DNA of 64,000 bases, from contig NZ_JAIMIA010000002.1 of assembly GCF_019966495.1 (NCBI RefSeq), forward strand, positions 62,001 through 126,000, given 5' to 3'. The stretch comes from Tateyamaria pelophila. GTDB taxonomy: Bacteria; Pseudomonadota; Alphaproteobacteria; Rhodobacterales; Rhodobacteraceae. Below are positions 28,533 through 39,617 of the stretch, one piece after another. Every line of letters starts with the position of its first letter. The stretch's first letter is position 1. Both the position numbers and the translations under genes were made by a program. The notes beneath the pieces are model-generated. The model made no database searches. It was not told the DNA's origin and saw only the letters and a program-made list of their open reading frames with translations.

Positions 28533-28580
28533 GGACCCCGGCCTATACCCAGAGGCGGTACTGCTCAAGGAGGTCCGAGA

Positions 28581-29303
28581 ATGCCAAATCCCACCGCCGC
28601 AATGCTGGTCATCGGAGACGAGATCCTGTCGGGCCGCACACGCGACGCCAATATGCACTATCTTGCCGGGCAGTTGACTGAACAAGGCATCGACCTGCGC
28701 GAAGTGCGTGTGGTCAGCGACGATCCGGACGCCATCGTGGCCGCCGTCAAAGCGCTGTCGGGCGCCTATGATACGGTGTTCACCTCTGGGGGCATCGGGC
28801 CCACTCATGACGACATTACCGCCGACTGCATAGCCGCCGCATTCGAGGTGCGGATCGACGTGCGCGCCGATGCGCGCGCCTTGCTGGCGGAGCATTACGC
28901 CAATACCGGGCGCGAGCTGAATGAAGCCCGTTTGCGGATGGCGCGCATTCCCGACGGCGCCACGTTGATTGAAAACCCGGTCTCGATTGCGCCCGGCTTT
29001 ACGCTGGGCAATGTCCATGTGATGGCGGGGGTGCCGTCGGTCTTCAAGGCGATGGTCGCCACGGTGCTGCCCACACTGACCGGTGGCGCGCCCTTGGTGT
29101 CGCGCACCTTGCGTATTGATCGGGGAGAGGGCGATATCGCCGGACCCTTGGGCACTCTGGCGGCTTCGTATGCCAATCTGAGCTTTGGGTCCTATCCGTT
29201 TCAGCAAGATGGTCGATATGGGGCCAACGTGGTGATCCGAGGCACCGATGTCGCAGAGGTCGACACCGCTTTTGCGGCCCTCGAGGCACAGTTTCCCGCA
29301 TGA
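28581..29303 (+). CDS. CinA-like molybdopterin-binding domain protein
   Basis: This 240-residue protein covers only the N-terminal MoaB/MogA-like domain of CinA. AMLVIGDEILSGRTRDAN, TSGGIGPTHDDITADCIA and GFTLGNVHVMAGVPSVFKAM are the conserved segments. The C-terminal NMN deamidase (PncC-like) domain is absent, a common arrangement in alphaproteobacteria. A strong AAGGAGG precedes the ATG. The stop overlaps the acetyltransferase start. Function is uncertain, possibly nucleotide repair. Confidence 0.9.
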   Translation: MPNPTAAMLVIGDEILSGRTRDANMHYLAGQLTEQGIDLREVRVVSDDPDAIVAAVKALSGAYDTVFTSGGIGPTHDDITADCIAAAFEVRIDVRADARALLAEHYANTGRELNEARLRMARIPDGATLIENPVSIAPGFTLGNVHVMAGVPSVFKAMVATVLPTLTGGAPLVSRTLRIDRGEGDIAGPLGTLAASYANLSFGSYPFQQDGRYGANVVIRGTDVAEVDTAFAALEAQFPA

Positions 29304-30022
29304 TTACGCCCGCAGCCCTGTATGCTGCGATTGATGGCACATGGCCTGCGGCGGGGGTCCGTTCCGTCGGCCCGTGGCTGCTGCGCGATGGGCAGGGGGG
29401 CGGTAAGCGGGTCAGCGCTGCCACGGCCATTTCCGAAACGCGCGCAGAGGATATCCCCGCAGCCGAGCAAGCGATGCGTCAGCTGGGGCAGCGGCCCTTG
29501 TTCCTGATCCGTGATCAGGATGCCGCGTTGGACGCGGACCTGGCTGCGCGGGGCTACCAGACCGTTGATCCGGTCAACGGGTATATCCTCCCCGTCGAGG
29601 ATCTGACGGATGTGCCGATCCCGCGCGTGACGGCATTCACCATCTGGGAGCCGTTGGCGATCATGGCCGAGATTTGGGCCAAGGGCGGTGTTGGGCCTGA
29701 GCGGCTGAAGGTCATGGAACGGGCCAAGGTCAAGACGGGCATTCTGGCGCGCTGGAATGAAAAACCCGCCGGGACTGCCTTTGCCGCGATCCATGACGGT
29801 ATCGCGATGGTCCACGCTGTTGAAGTGCTCCCGCATCAGCGCAGGCAGGGCGTGGCAAGCTGGATCATGCGCCGCGCCGCCTTTTGGGCACAAGAAAATG
29901 GCGCCGAAACGCTGGCCGTCTTGTGCACGCAGCAAAACACCGCCGCCAATCTGCTCTATCAGCGGTTGGGCTTTCGCAAGCTCTGCGGCTATCATTATCG
30001 CCAACATCCGGAGGACACATGA
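29300..30022 (+). CDS. GNAT family N-acetyltransferase
   Basis: In this 240-residue protein the C-terminal half carries the GNAT acetyl-CoA motif: MVHAVEVLPHQRRQGVASWI and then LLYQRLGFRKLCGYHYR. The N-terminal half (residues 1-130) is less typical. It sits in a tight series with ATGA overlaps on both sides (cinA-like upstream, AhpD-like downstream). The acetyl acceptor is unknown. Confidence 0.9.
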   Translation: MITPAALYAAIDGTWPAAGVRSVGPWLLRDGQGGGKRVSAATAISETRAEDIPAAEQAMRQLGQRPLFLIRDQDAALDADLAARGYQTVDPVNGYILPVEDLTDVPIPRVTAFTIWEPLAIMAEIWAKGGVGPERLKVMERAKVKTGILARWNEKPAGTAFAAIHDGIAMVHAVEVLPHQRRQGVASWIMRRAAFWAQENGAETLAVLCTQQNTAANLLYQRLGFRKLCGYHYRQHPEDT

Positions 30023-30585
30023 CAGACCAACCCACAGCCCTCGACCTGCCCATGGCAGATCCGCTGCCCGCCCAGACCCAAAAGTACTTTGATATCTGCC
30101 AGGACAAGCTTGGCATGGTCCCGAACGTTCTGCGGGCCCACGCGTTCGACATCGCCAAGCTGGACGCGTTCACCGGCCTCTATAATGATCTGATGCTGGC
30201 TGATAGCGGCCTGACCAAACTTGAACGGGAAATGATCGCGGTGGTCGTGAGCGCCACGAACCGATGTTTTTATTGTCTCACGGCCCATGGTGCCGCTGTG
30301 CGGCAACTGTCGGGCGATCCGGCATTGGGAGAGCAGCTGATCATGAATTGGCGAATTGCGGACGTCACCGCGCGGCAACGGGCGATGCTGGTCTTTGCGG
30401 AAAAGGTGACACTGGCATCGGCCACGATCGAAGAGGCGGATCGGCAGGCGCTGCGCGATCACGGGTTAAGCGACCGCGATATCTGGGATGTGATCAACGT
30501 GGCGGCCTTTTTCAATATGTCGAACCGGGTCGCAAGCGCCACGGCGATGAAGCCAAATCCAGAATATCACGGTCAGGCGCGCTGA
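30019..30585 (+). CDS. Peroxidase-related AhpD-fold protein (carboxymuconolactone decarboxylase family)
   Basis: The 188-residue protein has CFYCLTAHGAAVRQL, the CxxC-x3-H redox centre of AhpD-type enzymes, inside an all-helical fold (MIAVVVSATNRC upstream). These proteins act as alkylhydroperoxidases or disulfide reductases. GGAGG precedes the ATG at 30019, which overlaps the previous stop. Confidence 0.92.
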   Translation: MTDQPTALDLPMADPLPAQTQKYFDICQDKLGMVPNVLRAHAFDIAKLDAFTGLYNDLMLADSGLTKLEREMIAVVVSATNRCFYCLTAHGAAVRQLSGDPALGEQLIMNWRIADVTARQRAMLVFAEKVTLASATIEEADRQALRDHGLSDRDIWDVINVAAFFNMSNRVASATAMKPNPEYHGQAR

Positions 30586-30587
30586 GC

Positions 30588-31538
30588 ATGGCTTATGGCG
30601 GGTCACGTTGGATGGGTGTGGCACTGTGCCTGCTGGCATGGCCCGTGCACGCCTTCCAACTGGAGCTGCCTCGCACCGCGCGCCAGACTGCGGCGCGCGA
30701 CAGTGCGCTGGATCAGGTGCTTGTCCCGGTGGGTCCATTTGTTGACGGTGCCCTGGAAACCCTGAAAATTGAGGGGAGGGTGACGCGCCGGGCCTATCGG
30801 CTCAATTCGCCGGGGCTGACACCTTTGCAGATATTGGCGCCTTTGCGGCAACAGATCGAAGACGCCGGATTTGACCTGGTCCTCGATTGCAACCAGATCA
30901 CCTGCGGAGGCTACGATTTTCGCTTTGCGACCGAGGTGCTGCCGGCGCCGAATATGTATGTCAACATTCGCGCCTTTCACTTTCTGACCGGGATAAACAC
31001 TGAAAACGACGCGGCGATTACGCTGATGGCCAGTTCTTCGGGCGGCGCAGCGTACCTGCAGATCATCCAGACGGGCGCGGTTTCACAAGAGGTGACCGAA
31101 ACCCGATCGCCCGTTGCTTCCGTCGAACCTGATCCCGCGCAACCGGAGTTGCCCATCGAAACGCTGGCCGCGCGCTTGCTGGAAAAGGGATCTTTCGTTC
31201 TGCGAGACATCGATTTCACTGTCGGCAGCACGACGCTGGATGATCAGCAATCGGTTGAGCTCGCAGCGTTGGCATCGTTGCTTGCCGACCGTCCGACGTT
31301 ACGCATCGCCATCGTCGGGCATACGGATACGGCTGGCGGTCTTGAAGTCAACATTGCGGTGTCGCGGGCGCGCGCGCAATCCGTGCGGACGCGTTTGATT
31401 GATACTTATGGCGTGGATCCCGAACGCATCGAAGCGGAAGGCATGGGCTATCTTGCACCCATTGCCTCCAATCTGACGGCGGAAGGTCGGGAAGCAAACC
31501 GCCGCGTCGAAGTGATCCTGATCTCAGAAGACGAATAG
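30588..31538 (+). CDS. OmpA-family outer-membrane/periplasmic protein
   Basis: The 316-residue protein has a signal peptide ending PVHAFQ, a 180-residue N-terminal domain with one disulfide-capable pair (DCNQITCGG), and a C-terminal OmpA domain. The last shows IVGHTDTAGGLEVNIAVSRA and AEGMGYLAPIA followed by NRRVEVIL, the peptidoglycan-binding signature. It probably links the envelope to the cell wall. It starts 3 bp after the AhpD-like gene stop and ends a plus-strand operon. Confidence 0.9.
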   Translation: MAYGGSRWMGVALCLLAWPVHAFQLELPRTARQTAARDSALDQVLVPVGPFVDGALETLKIEGRVTRRAYRLNSPGLTPLQILAPLRQQIEDAGFDLVLDCNQITCGGYDFRFATEVLPAPNMYVNIRAFHFLTGINTENDAAITLMASSSGGAAYLQIIQTGAVSQEVTETRSPVASVEPDPAQPELPIETLAARLLEKGSFVLRDIDFTVGSTTLDDQQSVELAALASLLADRPTLRIAIVGHTDTAGGLEVNIAVSRARAQSVRTRLIDTYGVDPERIEAEGMGYLAPIASNLTAEGREANRRVEVILISEDE

Positions 31539-31554
31539 ACCGGATGGCGAACAA

Positions 31555-31576
31555 CCCCGATGCATTTGCACCGGGG
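31555..31576. terminator. Weak hairpin between converging ompA-like and lysR genes
   Basis: CCCCG at 31555-31559 and CGGGG at 31572-31576 pair with an inner TGCA/TGCA pairing. There is no T-run on either strand, so terminator function is only possible. Confidence 0.35.
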
Positions 31577-31607
31577 CTGACATCGGTTGGTACGCCGATT
31601 GTGGATT

Positions 31608-32513
31608 TTACCAGTCAGACGGGCCTTTGTCTGCAAAGGCGTGCACCAGGAAATCGATGAAGGCACGAATTTTTGGCTGCGTGAACCGACCGGGCGGATA
31701 GACCGCATAGATACCTTGGGTTTCCTTGGGCAGGTCCGGAATCGCGTCCAGCACCAGCCCCTTATCCATGGCATCGGCATAGAGGTAAGACGGCAGATAA
31801 GCGATGCCCAGACCCGAGATGGCAGCGTTCATAAGCGATTGGCCATCATTCACGCTCAGCCCCCCGGAGGTGCGCACCTGGCGCTTTTCGCCCGACGGCG
31901 CCGTCACTTTCCACACATTTCCTGACGACTGGTTCGAATAATGCAGCAGCTTGTGCGCGTTCAGATCGTCGATCTTTTGTGGCCGCCCGTATTTCTCGAA
32001 ATAGGCAGGACTCGCGATCATCCGTTTGGTGGTTTCGGTCAGCTTGCGCGCCCGCAACGTGCTGTCTTCCAATTCACCGATGCGGATTGCCATATCGAAC
32101 CCTTCGGAGATCAGTTCGACGTAGCGGTTGTTCAAAACCATGTTCACCGTAATGTCCGGGAAATCTTCGAGGAACTCGGACAGGCGCGGCGACAGGTGGT
32201 TGACACCAAAGTCGGTGGCGACTGAAATTCGCAACAATCCGCAGGGGGCCGATTGCATGGATGTGACCAGCGAATCCGCTTCGCCCGCGTCATTCAGGAC
32301 CCGACGGGCGCGATCGTAATAGGCCAGCCCGATTTCGGTTGGAGAAACGCGTCGCGTGGTCCGGTTCAGCAATCGCGCGCCCAGACGGGCTTCGAGCGAG
32401 GACACATGTTTTGAGACGGCGGATTTTGAAATCCCCATCTTTCTGGCGGCGTCAGTAAACCCTCCCTGATCCACGACCGTTGCAAAAGCTTCCATTTCCG
32501 TGAGGCGGTCCAT
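31608..32513 (-). CDS. LysR family transcriptional regulator
   Basis: The 301-residue protein has an N-terminal winged helix (EMEAFATVVDQGGFTDAARK, ISKSAVSKHVSSLEARLGARLLNRTTRR) and a C-terminal LysR substrate domain (LLRISVATDFGVNHLSPRL onward). The start at 32513 is chosen because AAAGGGACGGGC lies just upstream. It resembles the LTTR subgroup that regulates oxidoreductases, but no divergent target gene is adjacent. The neighbour upstream is the converging/co-oriented fadH-like gene 440 bp away, which could be a target. Confidence 0.93.
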   Translation of the reverse strand: MDRLTEMEAFATVVDQGGFTDAARKMGISKSAVSKHVSSLEARLGARLLNRTTRRVSPTEIGLAYYDRARRVLNDAGEADSLVTSMQSAPCGLLRISVATDFGVNHLSPRLSEFLEDFPDITVNMVLNNRYVELISEGFDMAIRIGELEDSTLRARKLTETTKRMIASPAYFEKYGRPQKIDDLNAHKLLHYSNQSSGNVWKVTAPSGEKRQVRTSGGLSVNDGQSLMNAAISGLGIAYLPSYLYADAMDKGLVLDAIPDLPKETQGIYAVYPPGRFTQPKIRAFIDFLVHAFADKGPSDW

Positions 32514-32954
32514 GCCCGTCCCTTTCATCTTGGGTTTCAAGGAGCAGGTATCTGCCCCAATCGCGGCGAGATCAGGGCAAGGGTGGGATAATATAAGGGT
32601 CATTGCAGGGATTGTTCGTGGCATGGAAACGAAAGAAACGGTGATTGGGTTTCCTCCGTTTCTGACGTGAGCACGTCGCCTCGGGTCATATGGTCCAAAG
32701 AAGTTCGGTGCCGATATCCGCCTGCTGCATATGGTCCGGAATGGCGCAACCGGCCTCGATCACCCTTGGTGAAATCCAACGACACAGGTCGCGCTCTGTT
32801 CCGGTCCGATCTCGGAAACGGAAACAATGAAAGGGTATGTTTACCACATTTCAGACACATTCTCGGCCCGAGCAATCGCGTGCATCGTTAATGCGACACA
32901 ATGGCTAAAGCGGTCATTGGCGCGAGAATGCAGCCCGCGACCGCCAAGATCGGA
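32514..32954. other. Non-coding region upstream of the lysR gene
   Basis: This 441-bp region has no convincing gene. It includes a perfect 8-bp inverted repeat, AGAAACGG (32634-32641) and CCGTTTCT (32656-32663), 14 bp apart, which could be an operator for the LysR regulator or a hairpin. Short open frames on both strands lack ribosome sites or family features. Confidence 0.4.
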
Positions 32955-35051
<2,097 letters not shown>

Positions 35052-35065
35052 TCAGGAGGTGAAAC

Positions 35066-35530
35066 ATGTTGGTTGTGCGAAAATCAGTGGCGGCAGATGC
35101 CGATGCTTTGGGATTGGTCATGTATGATGCGATCCGATCCGGGCCAAGCCGCTATACCGAAGCGCAACGCATCGCCTGGCTTGATCGACCTCCCGCCGGT
35201 GGAAATTGGGCGGTGCGGTTGAGCACACAACAGGTTTGGATGGCTGAAGCGCAAGGTGAACCGCTTGGTTTTCTGACCCTCGACGAAACGGGGTATATCG
35301 ATCTGGCTTTCGTGACCGCAGCCGCACAGGGCAAAGGCGTTTTTTCGGCCCTGTATGATGCGCTTGAAGCTGCGGCTATGGAGGACGGCCTGACCCGCCT
35401 TTGGACCCATGCGAGCCTGATGGCGCAACCCGTCTTTGAGGCCCGTGGCTTTCGTGTTATTCGCCACGAAACAATAGACCGGAAGGGCGAGACCCTCGCC
35501 CGCGCCGAAATGGAGAAAAGCCTGACATGA
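35066..35530 (+). CDS. GNAT family N-acetyltransferase
   Basis: The 154-residue protein has the GNAT core [21 protein letters not shown] and a C-terminal [13 protein letters not shown] strong AGGAGGTGAAAC ribosome site precedes the ATG. The stop overlaps the RppH start as ATGA. The substrate is unknown. It forms a three-gene cluster with rppH and an exported protein. Confidence 0.9.
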   Translation: MLVVRKSVAADADALGLVMYDAIRSGPSRYTEAQRIAWLDRPPAGGNWAVRLSTQQVWMAEAQGEPLGFLTLDETGYIDLAFVTAAAQGKGVFSALYDALEAAAMEDGLTRLWTHASLMAQPVFEARGFRVIRHETIDRKGETLARAEMEKSLT

Positions 35531-36009
35531 CACCCGAAGAAATTGCCAAACTGCCCTACCGACGCAATGTCGGGATCATGGTGATCAATGCAGACGGCCA
35601 TGTCTGGGTCGGGCAGCGCAAGGACCGCTATCAGGATGCCTGGCAGATGCCGCAAGGCGGCGTGGACAAAGGCGAAGACGCACGGGCGGCGGCCTTGCGT
35701 GAGTTAGAAGAAGAAACCGGGATCACGGCTGATCTGGTCGAGGTCGTCGCCGAAACGGACGGTTGGTTGCCCTATGAACTGCCCCATGACCTCATCCCGA
35801 AGTTGTGGAAGGGCCAGTATCGCGGACAAGAGCAGAAGTGGTTTTTGCTGCGGTTCGCAGGCCCCGACACATATGTGAATATTGAGACCGAAGATCCTGA
35901 GTTTGCGGCCTGGAAGTGGATGACACCGAGCGAATTGCCCGATGCGATCGTGCCGTTCAAACGGGACGTCTATGAACGCGTACTGGCGGCCTTTGAAGGA
36001 CATTTATGA
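35527..36009 (+). CDS. rppH: RNA pyrophosphohydrolase RppH
   Basis: The 160-residue Nudix enzyme starts with the RppH-typical [20 protein letters not shown], then [20 protein letters not shown] and ELEEETGI, which make the Nudix box. WFLLRFAG and an F-x-W-x-W segment follow. It removes pyrophosphate from the 5' end of mRNA and so starts decay. It is coupled by ATGA overlaps to the acetyltransferase upstream and the exported protein downstream. Confidence 0.96.
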   Translation: MTPEEIAKLPYRRNVGIMVINADGHVWVGQRKDRYQDAWQMPQGGVDKGEDARAAALRELEEETGITADLVEVVAETDGWLPYELPHDLIPKLWKGQYRGQEQKWFLLRFAGPDTYVNIETEDPEFAAWKWMTPSELPDAIVPFKRDVYERVLAAFEGHL

Positions 36010-36494
36010 TGCGCTGGGCGGCAGGTCTGCTGTCGATTTTGCCCATGCCAGCGTTGGCTTTGTCTTGTGTGCCCTACGGCGTCACCGACGCCTATCTTGA
36101 GGCGGAGGCTTCTGCCGATGCATATGTCCCAGTTCTGGGAACGCTGGAGTTTGATGCATCCGCTGTGCCGCAGGTGGATTGGGACAAGCAAGGCGATGTC
36201 CCTGCACTCACCGAGATACCGGCTGTGCTCAAAGGCGATGCTTTGACGCCGCGTGGCACTACGCGTCCGCTCGAAACATCCGTCACGTTTGAGGTCAAAT
36301 GTTCGGGCCCTTGGTGCCCCAGCCCCAAGCCCGGCCGGGTCCTGGCGTTCTTGCGCGAGACCGGCGAGGCAGGCTTTGGTGTCAGCATCGGTGCTTGTGG
36401 CGGGTTTTTGTTTGGCAATCCGAAGCCGGAACAGGTCAACGCGGTTAAGGATTGCCTGACAGGGCGTGCGTGCCCCCCTTCGGCACGTCGCTAA
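36006..36494 (+). CDS. Exported protein of unknown function
   Basis: This 162-residue protein has a signal peptide ([18 protein letters not shown]) and six cysteines after it, consistent with periplasmic disulfides. No family is recognised. The start could be either of two adjacent ATGs at 36006 and 36009. The C-terminal end overlaps the converging acetyltransferase gene by four bases. It is coupled to rppH, but a functional tie is not obvious. Confidence 0.75.
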   Translation: MMRWAAGLLSILPMPALALSCVPYGVTDAYLEAEASADAYVPVLGTLEFDASAVPQVDWDKQGDVPALTEIPAVLKGDALTPRGTTRPLETSVTFEVKCSGPWCPSPKPGRVLAFLRETGEAGFGVSIGACGGFLFGNPKPEQVNAVKDCLTGRACPPSARR

Positions 36495-37087
36495 AGGTCA
36501 AAGATCGGCACATGCGCGCCAAGTGCCCGGTCATACCCCTGCGTGATGCGCGGATCATCTGCAATTTCGATCTTTTGTGACACGGGGATAAAACCGGACC
36601 GGCGATAGAACGGCATCGCCTGCGGGCTGTCCATCGTGCAGGTATGGACATGAAAGCGGGTGATGTCCGCTTCCCATGCTTTGTTGATGGCTGCGTTCAT
36701 CAGGTAACGGCCCGCACCCGACCCGATCAGGTCAGAGGTCAGCCCGAAATAGGCCAATTCGCATGCACCATGCGTCCGGAAGTCCAACTCAAGCAGGCCA
36801 CCATCCACATCACCGCGCCGTAAAGTGTACAGATGCACATCGGGGTCTTGCAGAATGGCGTCAAGCGCGGCGTCACTCATCACCATGCGCCCGAACCAAA
36901 GCCAGTTTTCTCCGACCTTGCGAAACAGGGCCCGATACCAATCCCGATGCGGCTGGGCGATCCGCGTCAGTGTCCAGCCCTGCGGCGCGGCAACGGGCCG
37001 CGTTTCGGCCCGCTCCGTCATCTCCAACTGCGTGACGACGGCAGCAACTTTTCCCCGCGGGATATCGTGATAGCCGTCAGCCAGCAT
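36491..37087 (-). CDS. GNAT family N-acetyltransferase
   Basis: The 198-residue protein has the GNAT landmarks ACELAYFGLTSDLIGSGAGR (acetyl-CoA loop) and CTMDSPQAMPFYRRSGFIPV. The start is the ATG at 37087, overlapping the kinase stop as TAATG. The open frame upstream is a shadow of the kinase gene. It is in one minus-strand operon with nth and the PfkB kinase. Substrate unknown. Confidence 0.9.
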   Translation of the reverse strand: MLADGYHDIPRGKVAAVVTQLEMTERAETRPVAAPQGWTLTRIAQPHRDWYRALFRKVGENWLWFGRMVMSDAALDAILQDPDVHLYTLRRGDVDGGLLELDFRTHGACELAYFGLTSDLIGSGAGRYLMNAAINKAWEADITRFHVHTCTMDSPQAMPFYRRSGFIPVSQKIEIADDPRITQGYDRALGAHVPIFDL

Positions 37088-38076
37088 TATTCGAGGCCTG
37101 CCTTCACAAATTCCGCGCGCATATCGATGACCGGACGGGGGCCGATATGGCTGATCACCTCGGCGGCGCACAGGTTGCCCATGCGCCCGCAGGTCTCCAG
37201 GTCACGGCCCGTCACAAGGCCATAGATGAAGCCGGCGGCAAACTGATCGCCCGCCCCCGTCGCGTCAACGGGGGTCACCTTGTGCACCGGGATATCGTGA
37301 CGTTCGCCTTTGGACATGATGGTCACACCGTCACCTGAACGCGTGCAGATCATCAGCTCGATCATGTCGGCCGTTCTGGCCATAGCCGCCTCAAGATCGT
37401 CGGTTTCATAGAGCGATCTGATTTCGTGCTCGTTGCCAATGACATAATCAAGCTCGTTGCCGATCATGTCGAGGAAATCGTCGCGGTGCCGATCCACGCA
37501 GAATGGATCCGAGATTGCGATGCCGGCCTTGCCGCCTGCGGCACGGGTCAGGCGCGAGGCTTGGCGAAACGCTTCTTTGCCGTGATCCTTGTCGAACAGA
37601 TAGCCTTCCAGAAAGATCATTTCGGAGGCCGACGCGACAGCTTCGGGCACGTCCTCGGGGCCCAGTTCGGTCGAGATGCCGAGATAGGTGTTCATCGACC
37701 GCTCGCCGTCGGGTGACACAAAGATCATCGAACGCGACGTGGGCAACGTACCGCCCGGCACCGGGGGGTTCACGAAATCCGTGCCGCTGTCCTGCATGGA
37801 TTGCGCATAGAAGCGCCCCAGCGCGTCATCATGCACCCTGCCGATAAACGCAGTTGGCAACCCAAGCGCGCCAACGCCGGCAATCGTATTTGCAACGGCG
37901 CCGCCCGGTGTCTGTAGCCGGTCGGACATGGCGGCATAAAGCACCTCGCCGCGATCCTGTTCAATCAGTTGCATGATGCCCTTTTCGATGCCCATCAAAT
38001 CAAGAAAGGAATCGTCGGCGTGTGAAATCACGTCGACAACGGCATTGCCGATGCCCGACAGCTTGTATTTGGTCAT
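37087..38076 (-). CDS. PfkB-family carbohydrate/adenosine kinase
   Basis: The 329-residue protein has the PfkB N-terminal fold (TPGGAVANTIAGVGALGLPT) and the C-terminal signature PVDATGAGDQFAAGFIYG, with the catalytic aspartate. The sequence is closest to the adenosine kinase-like subgroup common in alphaproteobacteria. It phosphorylates a nucleoside or sugar with ATP. The ends overlap nth upstream and the acetyltransferase downstream. Confidence 0.92.
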   Translation of the reverse strand: MTKYKLSGIGNAVVDVISHADDSFLDLMGIEKGIMQLIEQDRGEVLYAAMSDRLQTPGGAVANTIAGVGALGLPTAFIGRVHDDALGRFYAQSMQDSGTDFVNPPVPGGTLPTSRSMIFVSPDGERSMNTYLGISTELGPEDVPEAVASASEMIFLEGYLFDKDHGKEAFRQASRLTRAAGGKAGIAISDPFCVDRHRDDFLDMIGNELDYVIGNEHEIRSLYETDDLEAAMARTADMIELMICTRSGDGVTIMSKGERHDIPVHKVTPVDATGAGDQFAAGFIYGLVTGRDLETCGRMGNLCAAEVISHIGPRPVIDMRAEFVKAGLE

Positions 38077-38717
38077 TCAGTTTTATCCTCAAAGGGGCAA
38101 AGATCGCGGATGATGCAGGTGGGGCACTGTGGCTTGCGCGCCTTGCAGTGATAGCGCCCATGCAAGATCATCCAGTGGTGTGCATGCAGCTGAAAATCAG
38201 CGGGAATGTTGTCTTCGATGGCGCGTTCGACGGCTTCCACGGTCTTGCCCGGCGCAATGCCGGTGCGGTTGCCGAGGCGAAAGATATGGGTGTCCACGGC
38301 TTGCGCGGGATAGCTCCACCACATGTTCAGCACGACATTCGCCGTCTTGCGACCCACACCGGGAAGCGACTGCAACGCGGCACGGCTGTTGGGCACAACG
38401 CCGCCGTAGTCATCGACCAGGATCTGGCTCAACTTCATCACATTCTTGGCCTTTTGCCGAAAAAGGCCAATGGTTTTGATATGTTCCGTCAGCCCTTCGA
38501 GGCCCAGATCCAGCATCTTTTGCGGTGTGTCGGCAATCTGGAACAATTTGCGTGTGGCTTTGTTTACACCTGCATCGGTCGCCTGCGCCGAGAGGGCGAC
38601 CGCGACGACAAGGGTATAAACGTTCACATGCTCCAACTCGCCCTTGGGGGCGGGATCCGCCTGAGAGAAGCGGGTAAAGATCGCGCGGATCGTGTGATAA
38701 TCGAGCTGTTTTGCCAT
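38073..38717 (-). CDS. nth: Endonuclease III
   Basis: The 214-residue bifunctional DNA glycosylase/AP lyase has the helix-hairpin-helix LPGVGRKTANVVLN with the catalytic lysine, QAVDTHIFRLGNR with the catalytic aspartate, and the 4Fe-4S loop CKARKPQCPTCIIRDLC (C-x6-C-x2-C-x5-C). It removes oxidised pyrimidines from DNA. An in-frame TTG at 38753 would add 12 residues, but the ATG at 38717 is preferred. Confidence 0.96.
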   Translation of the reverse strand: MAKQLDYHTIRAIFTRFSQADPAPKGELEHVNVYTLVVAVALSAQATDAGVNKATRKLFQIADTPQKMLDLGLEGLTEHIKTIGLFRQKAKNVMKLSQILVDDYGGVVPNSRAALQSLPGVGRKTANVVLNMWWSYPAQAVDTHIFRLGNRTGIAPGKTVEAVERAIEDNIPADFQLHAHHWMILHGRYHCKARKPQCPTCIIRDLCPFEDKTE

Positions 38718-39029
38718 GACGGACGGTATGGGCAAATTTTCCGGCGCGGGCAAGGACCGGGCTGAAAGGGATCTGTCGCGGTGCGATAAAATGATGCGGA
38801 CGCCGGAGCGCGACCCATATCAAAGCACTGGACAGGGCGGCCATCGGCATCGTTCCCGCAGCGGTGGATCGGATTTCCGACCTTCGCCCGTGCAATCGAG
38901 CGTGCTTGGCCCGCCAACCGGCGAGCCACGCAGCAACACAGCCATGGCAAAAGTCCCCCGTAGCCGTGTTGTAGTATTTCTGTCGTCGAACCGAACACGG
39001 CATCGCACAAAGCCGAGTTCGAATGACCT
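38718..39029. other. Non-coding region upstream of nth
   Basis: This 312-bp stretch lies between nth and a HAD pseudogene. Open frames here lack ribosome sites and family signatures. It probably includes the nth promoter and debris from the decayed region to the right. No repeat was recognised. Confidence 0.4.
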
Positions 39030-39617
39030 TCACTTTGCCTTCTTCACATCCACGGCGAATATGGTGTTCCAATCAGTCTTCATGCTGATCACTGTCCAAC
39101 CGCTCGCGTTCGCCGTATCCATCAATGCCTGACCGAACGCGCCGACGGATGTGTCTGGCAACCCGTTCGCCGGGCCATAGGCGAATTCGCGCTCTGCGTC
39201 ATGCGGTATGGCGATGATCTCCATCCAGTCCTTCTGGGTGAACGTCGACATCGCTGGGTGATTGCCGCTCAGCACCGATTTGAACGGCTTGGTGCCCTTC
39301 CATTCCGGATGCTGTGGCGCCATTTTAGCCAACTGGACCAGGGCAAAGAGCCCCTGACCATAGAGCGGATGTTCGATCCAGGTCGTGCCGTCCTGGTCGA
39401 AGGTGGCGATGCGGTCTTGCGCAGCGATAAAGTTGGGGCCGCCGTCGGTGGTCGTTCCCGCGACAAAATCAAGGATCGCCTGCTTTGCAGCCCCTTCATT
39501 CCAAGATGACTATGGATCGTCCTGCGCGTGCAATGACAATGGCGCTGCAAGGAAAACGAGGGCTGTGATGGCAAAGCCGGTCAGGTTGCCGCGGTGGATC
39601 GAGCAACGTTGTTTCAT
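39030..39617 (-). pseudogene. HAD-family phosphatase pseudogene (in-frame stop plus internal deletion)
   Basis: Reading from ATG 39617, a signal peptide (ITALVFLAAPLSLHAQ) is followed by an in-frame TAG at 39512-39510. The same frame then continues with family-perfect sequence: NEGAAKQAILDFVAGTT, IATFDQDGTTW (the HAD catalytic DxD) and EHPLYGQGLFALVQLAKM. The C-terminus (HDAEREFAYGPANGLPD, GWTVISMKTDWN) is also intact. The middle of the protein, which in this family holds HAD motifs II-IV and is about 150 residues or more, is missing at a junction near 39205, with the frame kept. The lesions suggest a dead secreted acid-phosphatase-like gene. Confidence 0.85.

Noticed and set aside
27828-29207. 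Extended SfsA reading frame of 459 codons
   Set aside because: The extra 5' part is antisense to the cinA-like gene and has no family similarity; the true start is at 28532.
32667-32891. Small plus-strand ORF between lysR and the dienoyl-CoA reductase gene
   Set aside because: Lacks a ribosome-binding site and has an unnatural composition; no recognisable family.
38718-39029. Overlapping open frames upstream of nth
   Set aside because: No ribosome site, no family sequence, and several frames open at once, as expected for GC-rich non-coding DNA.
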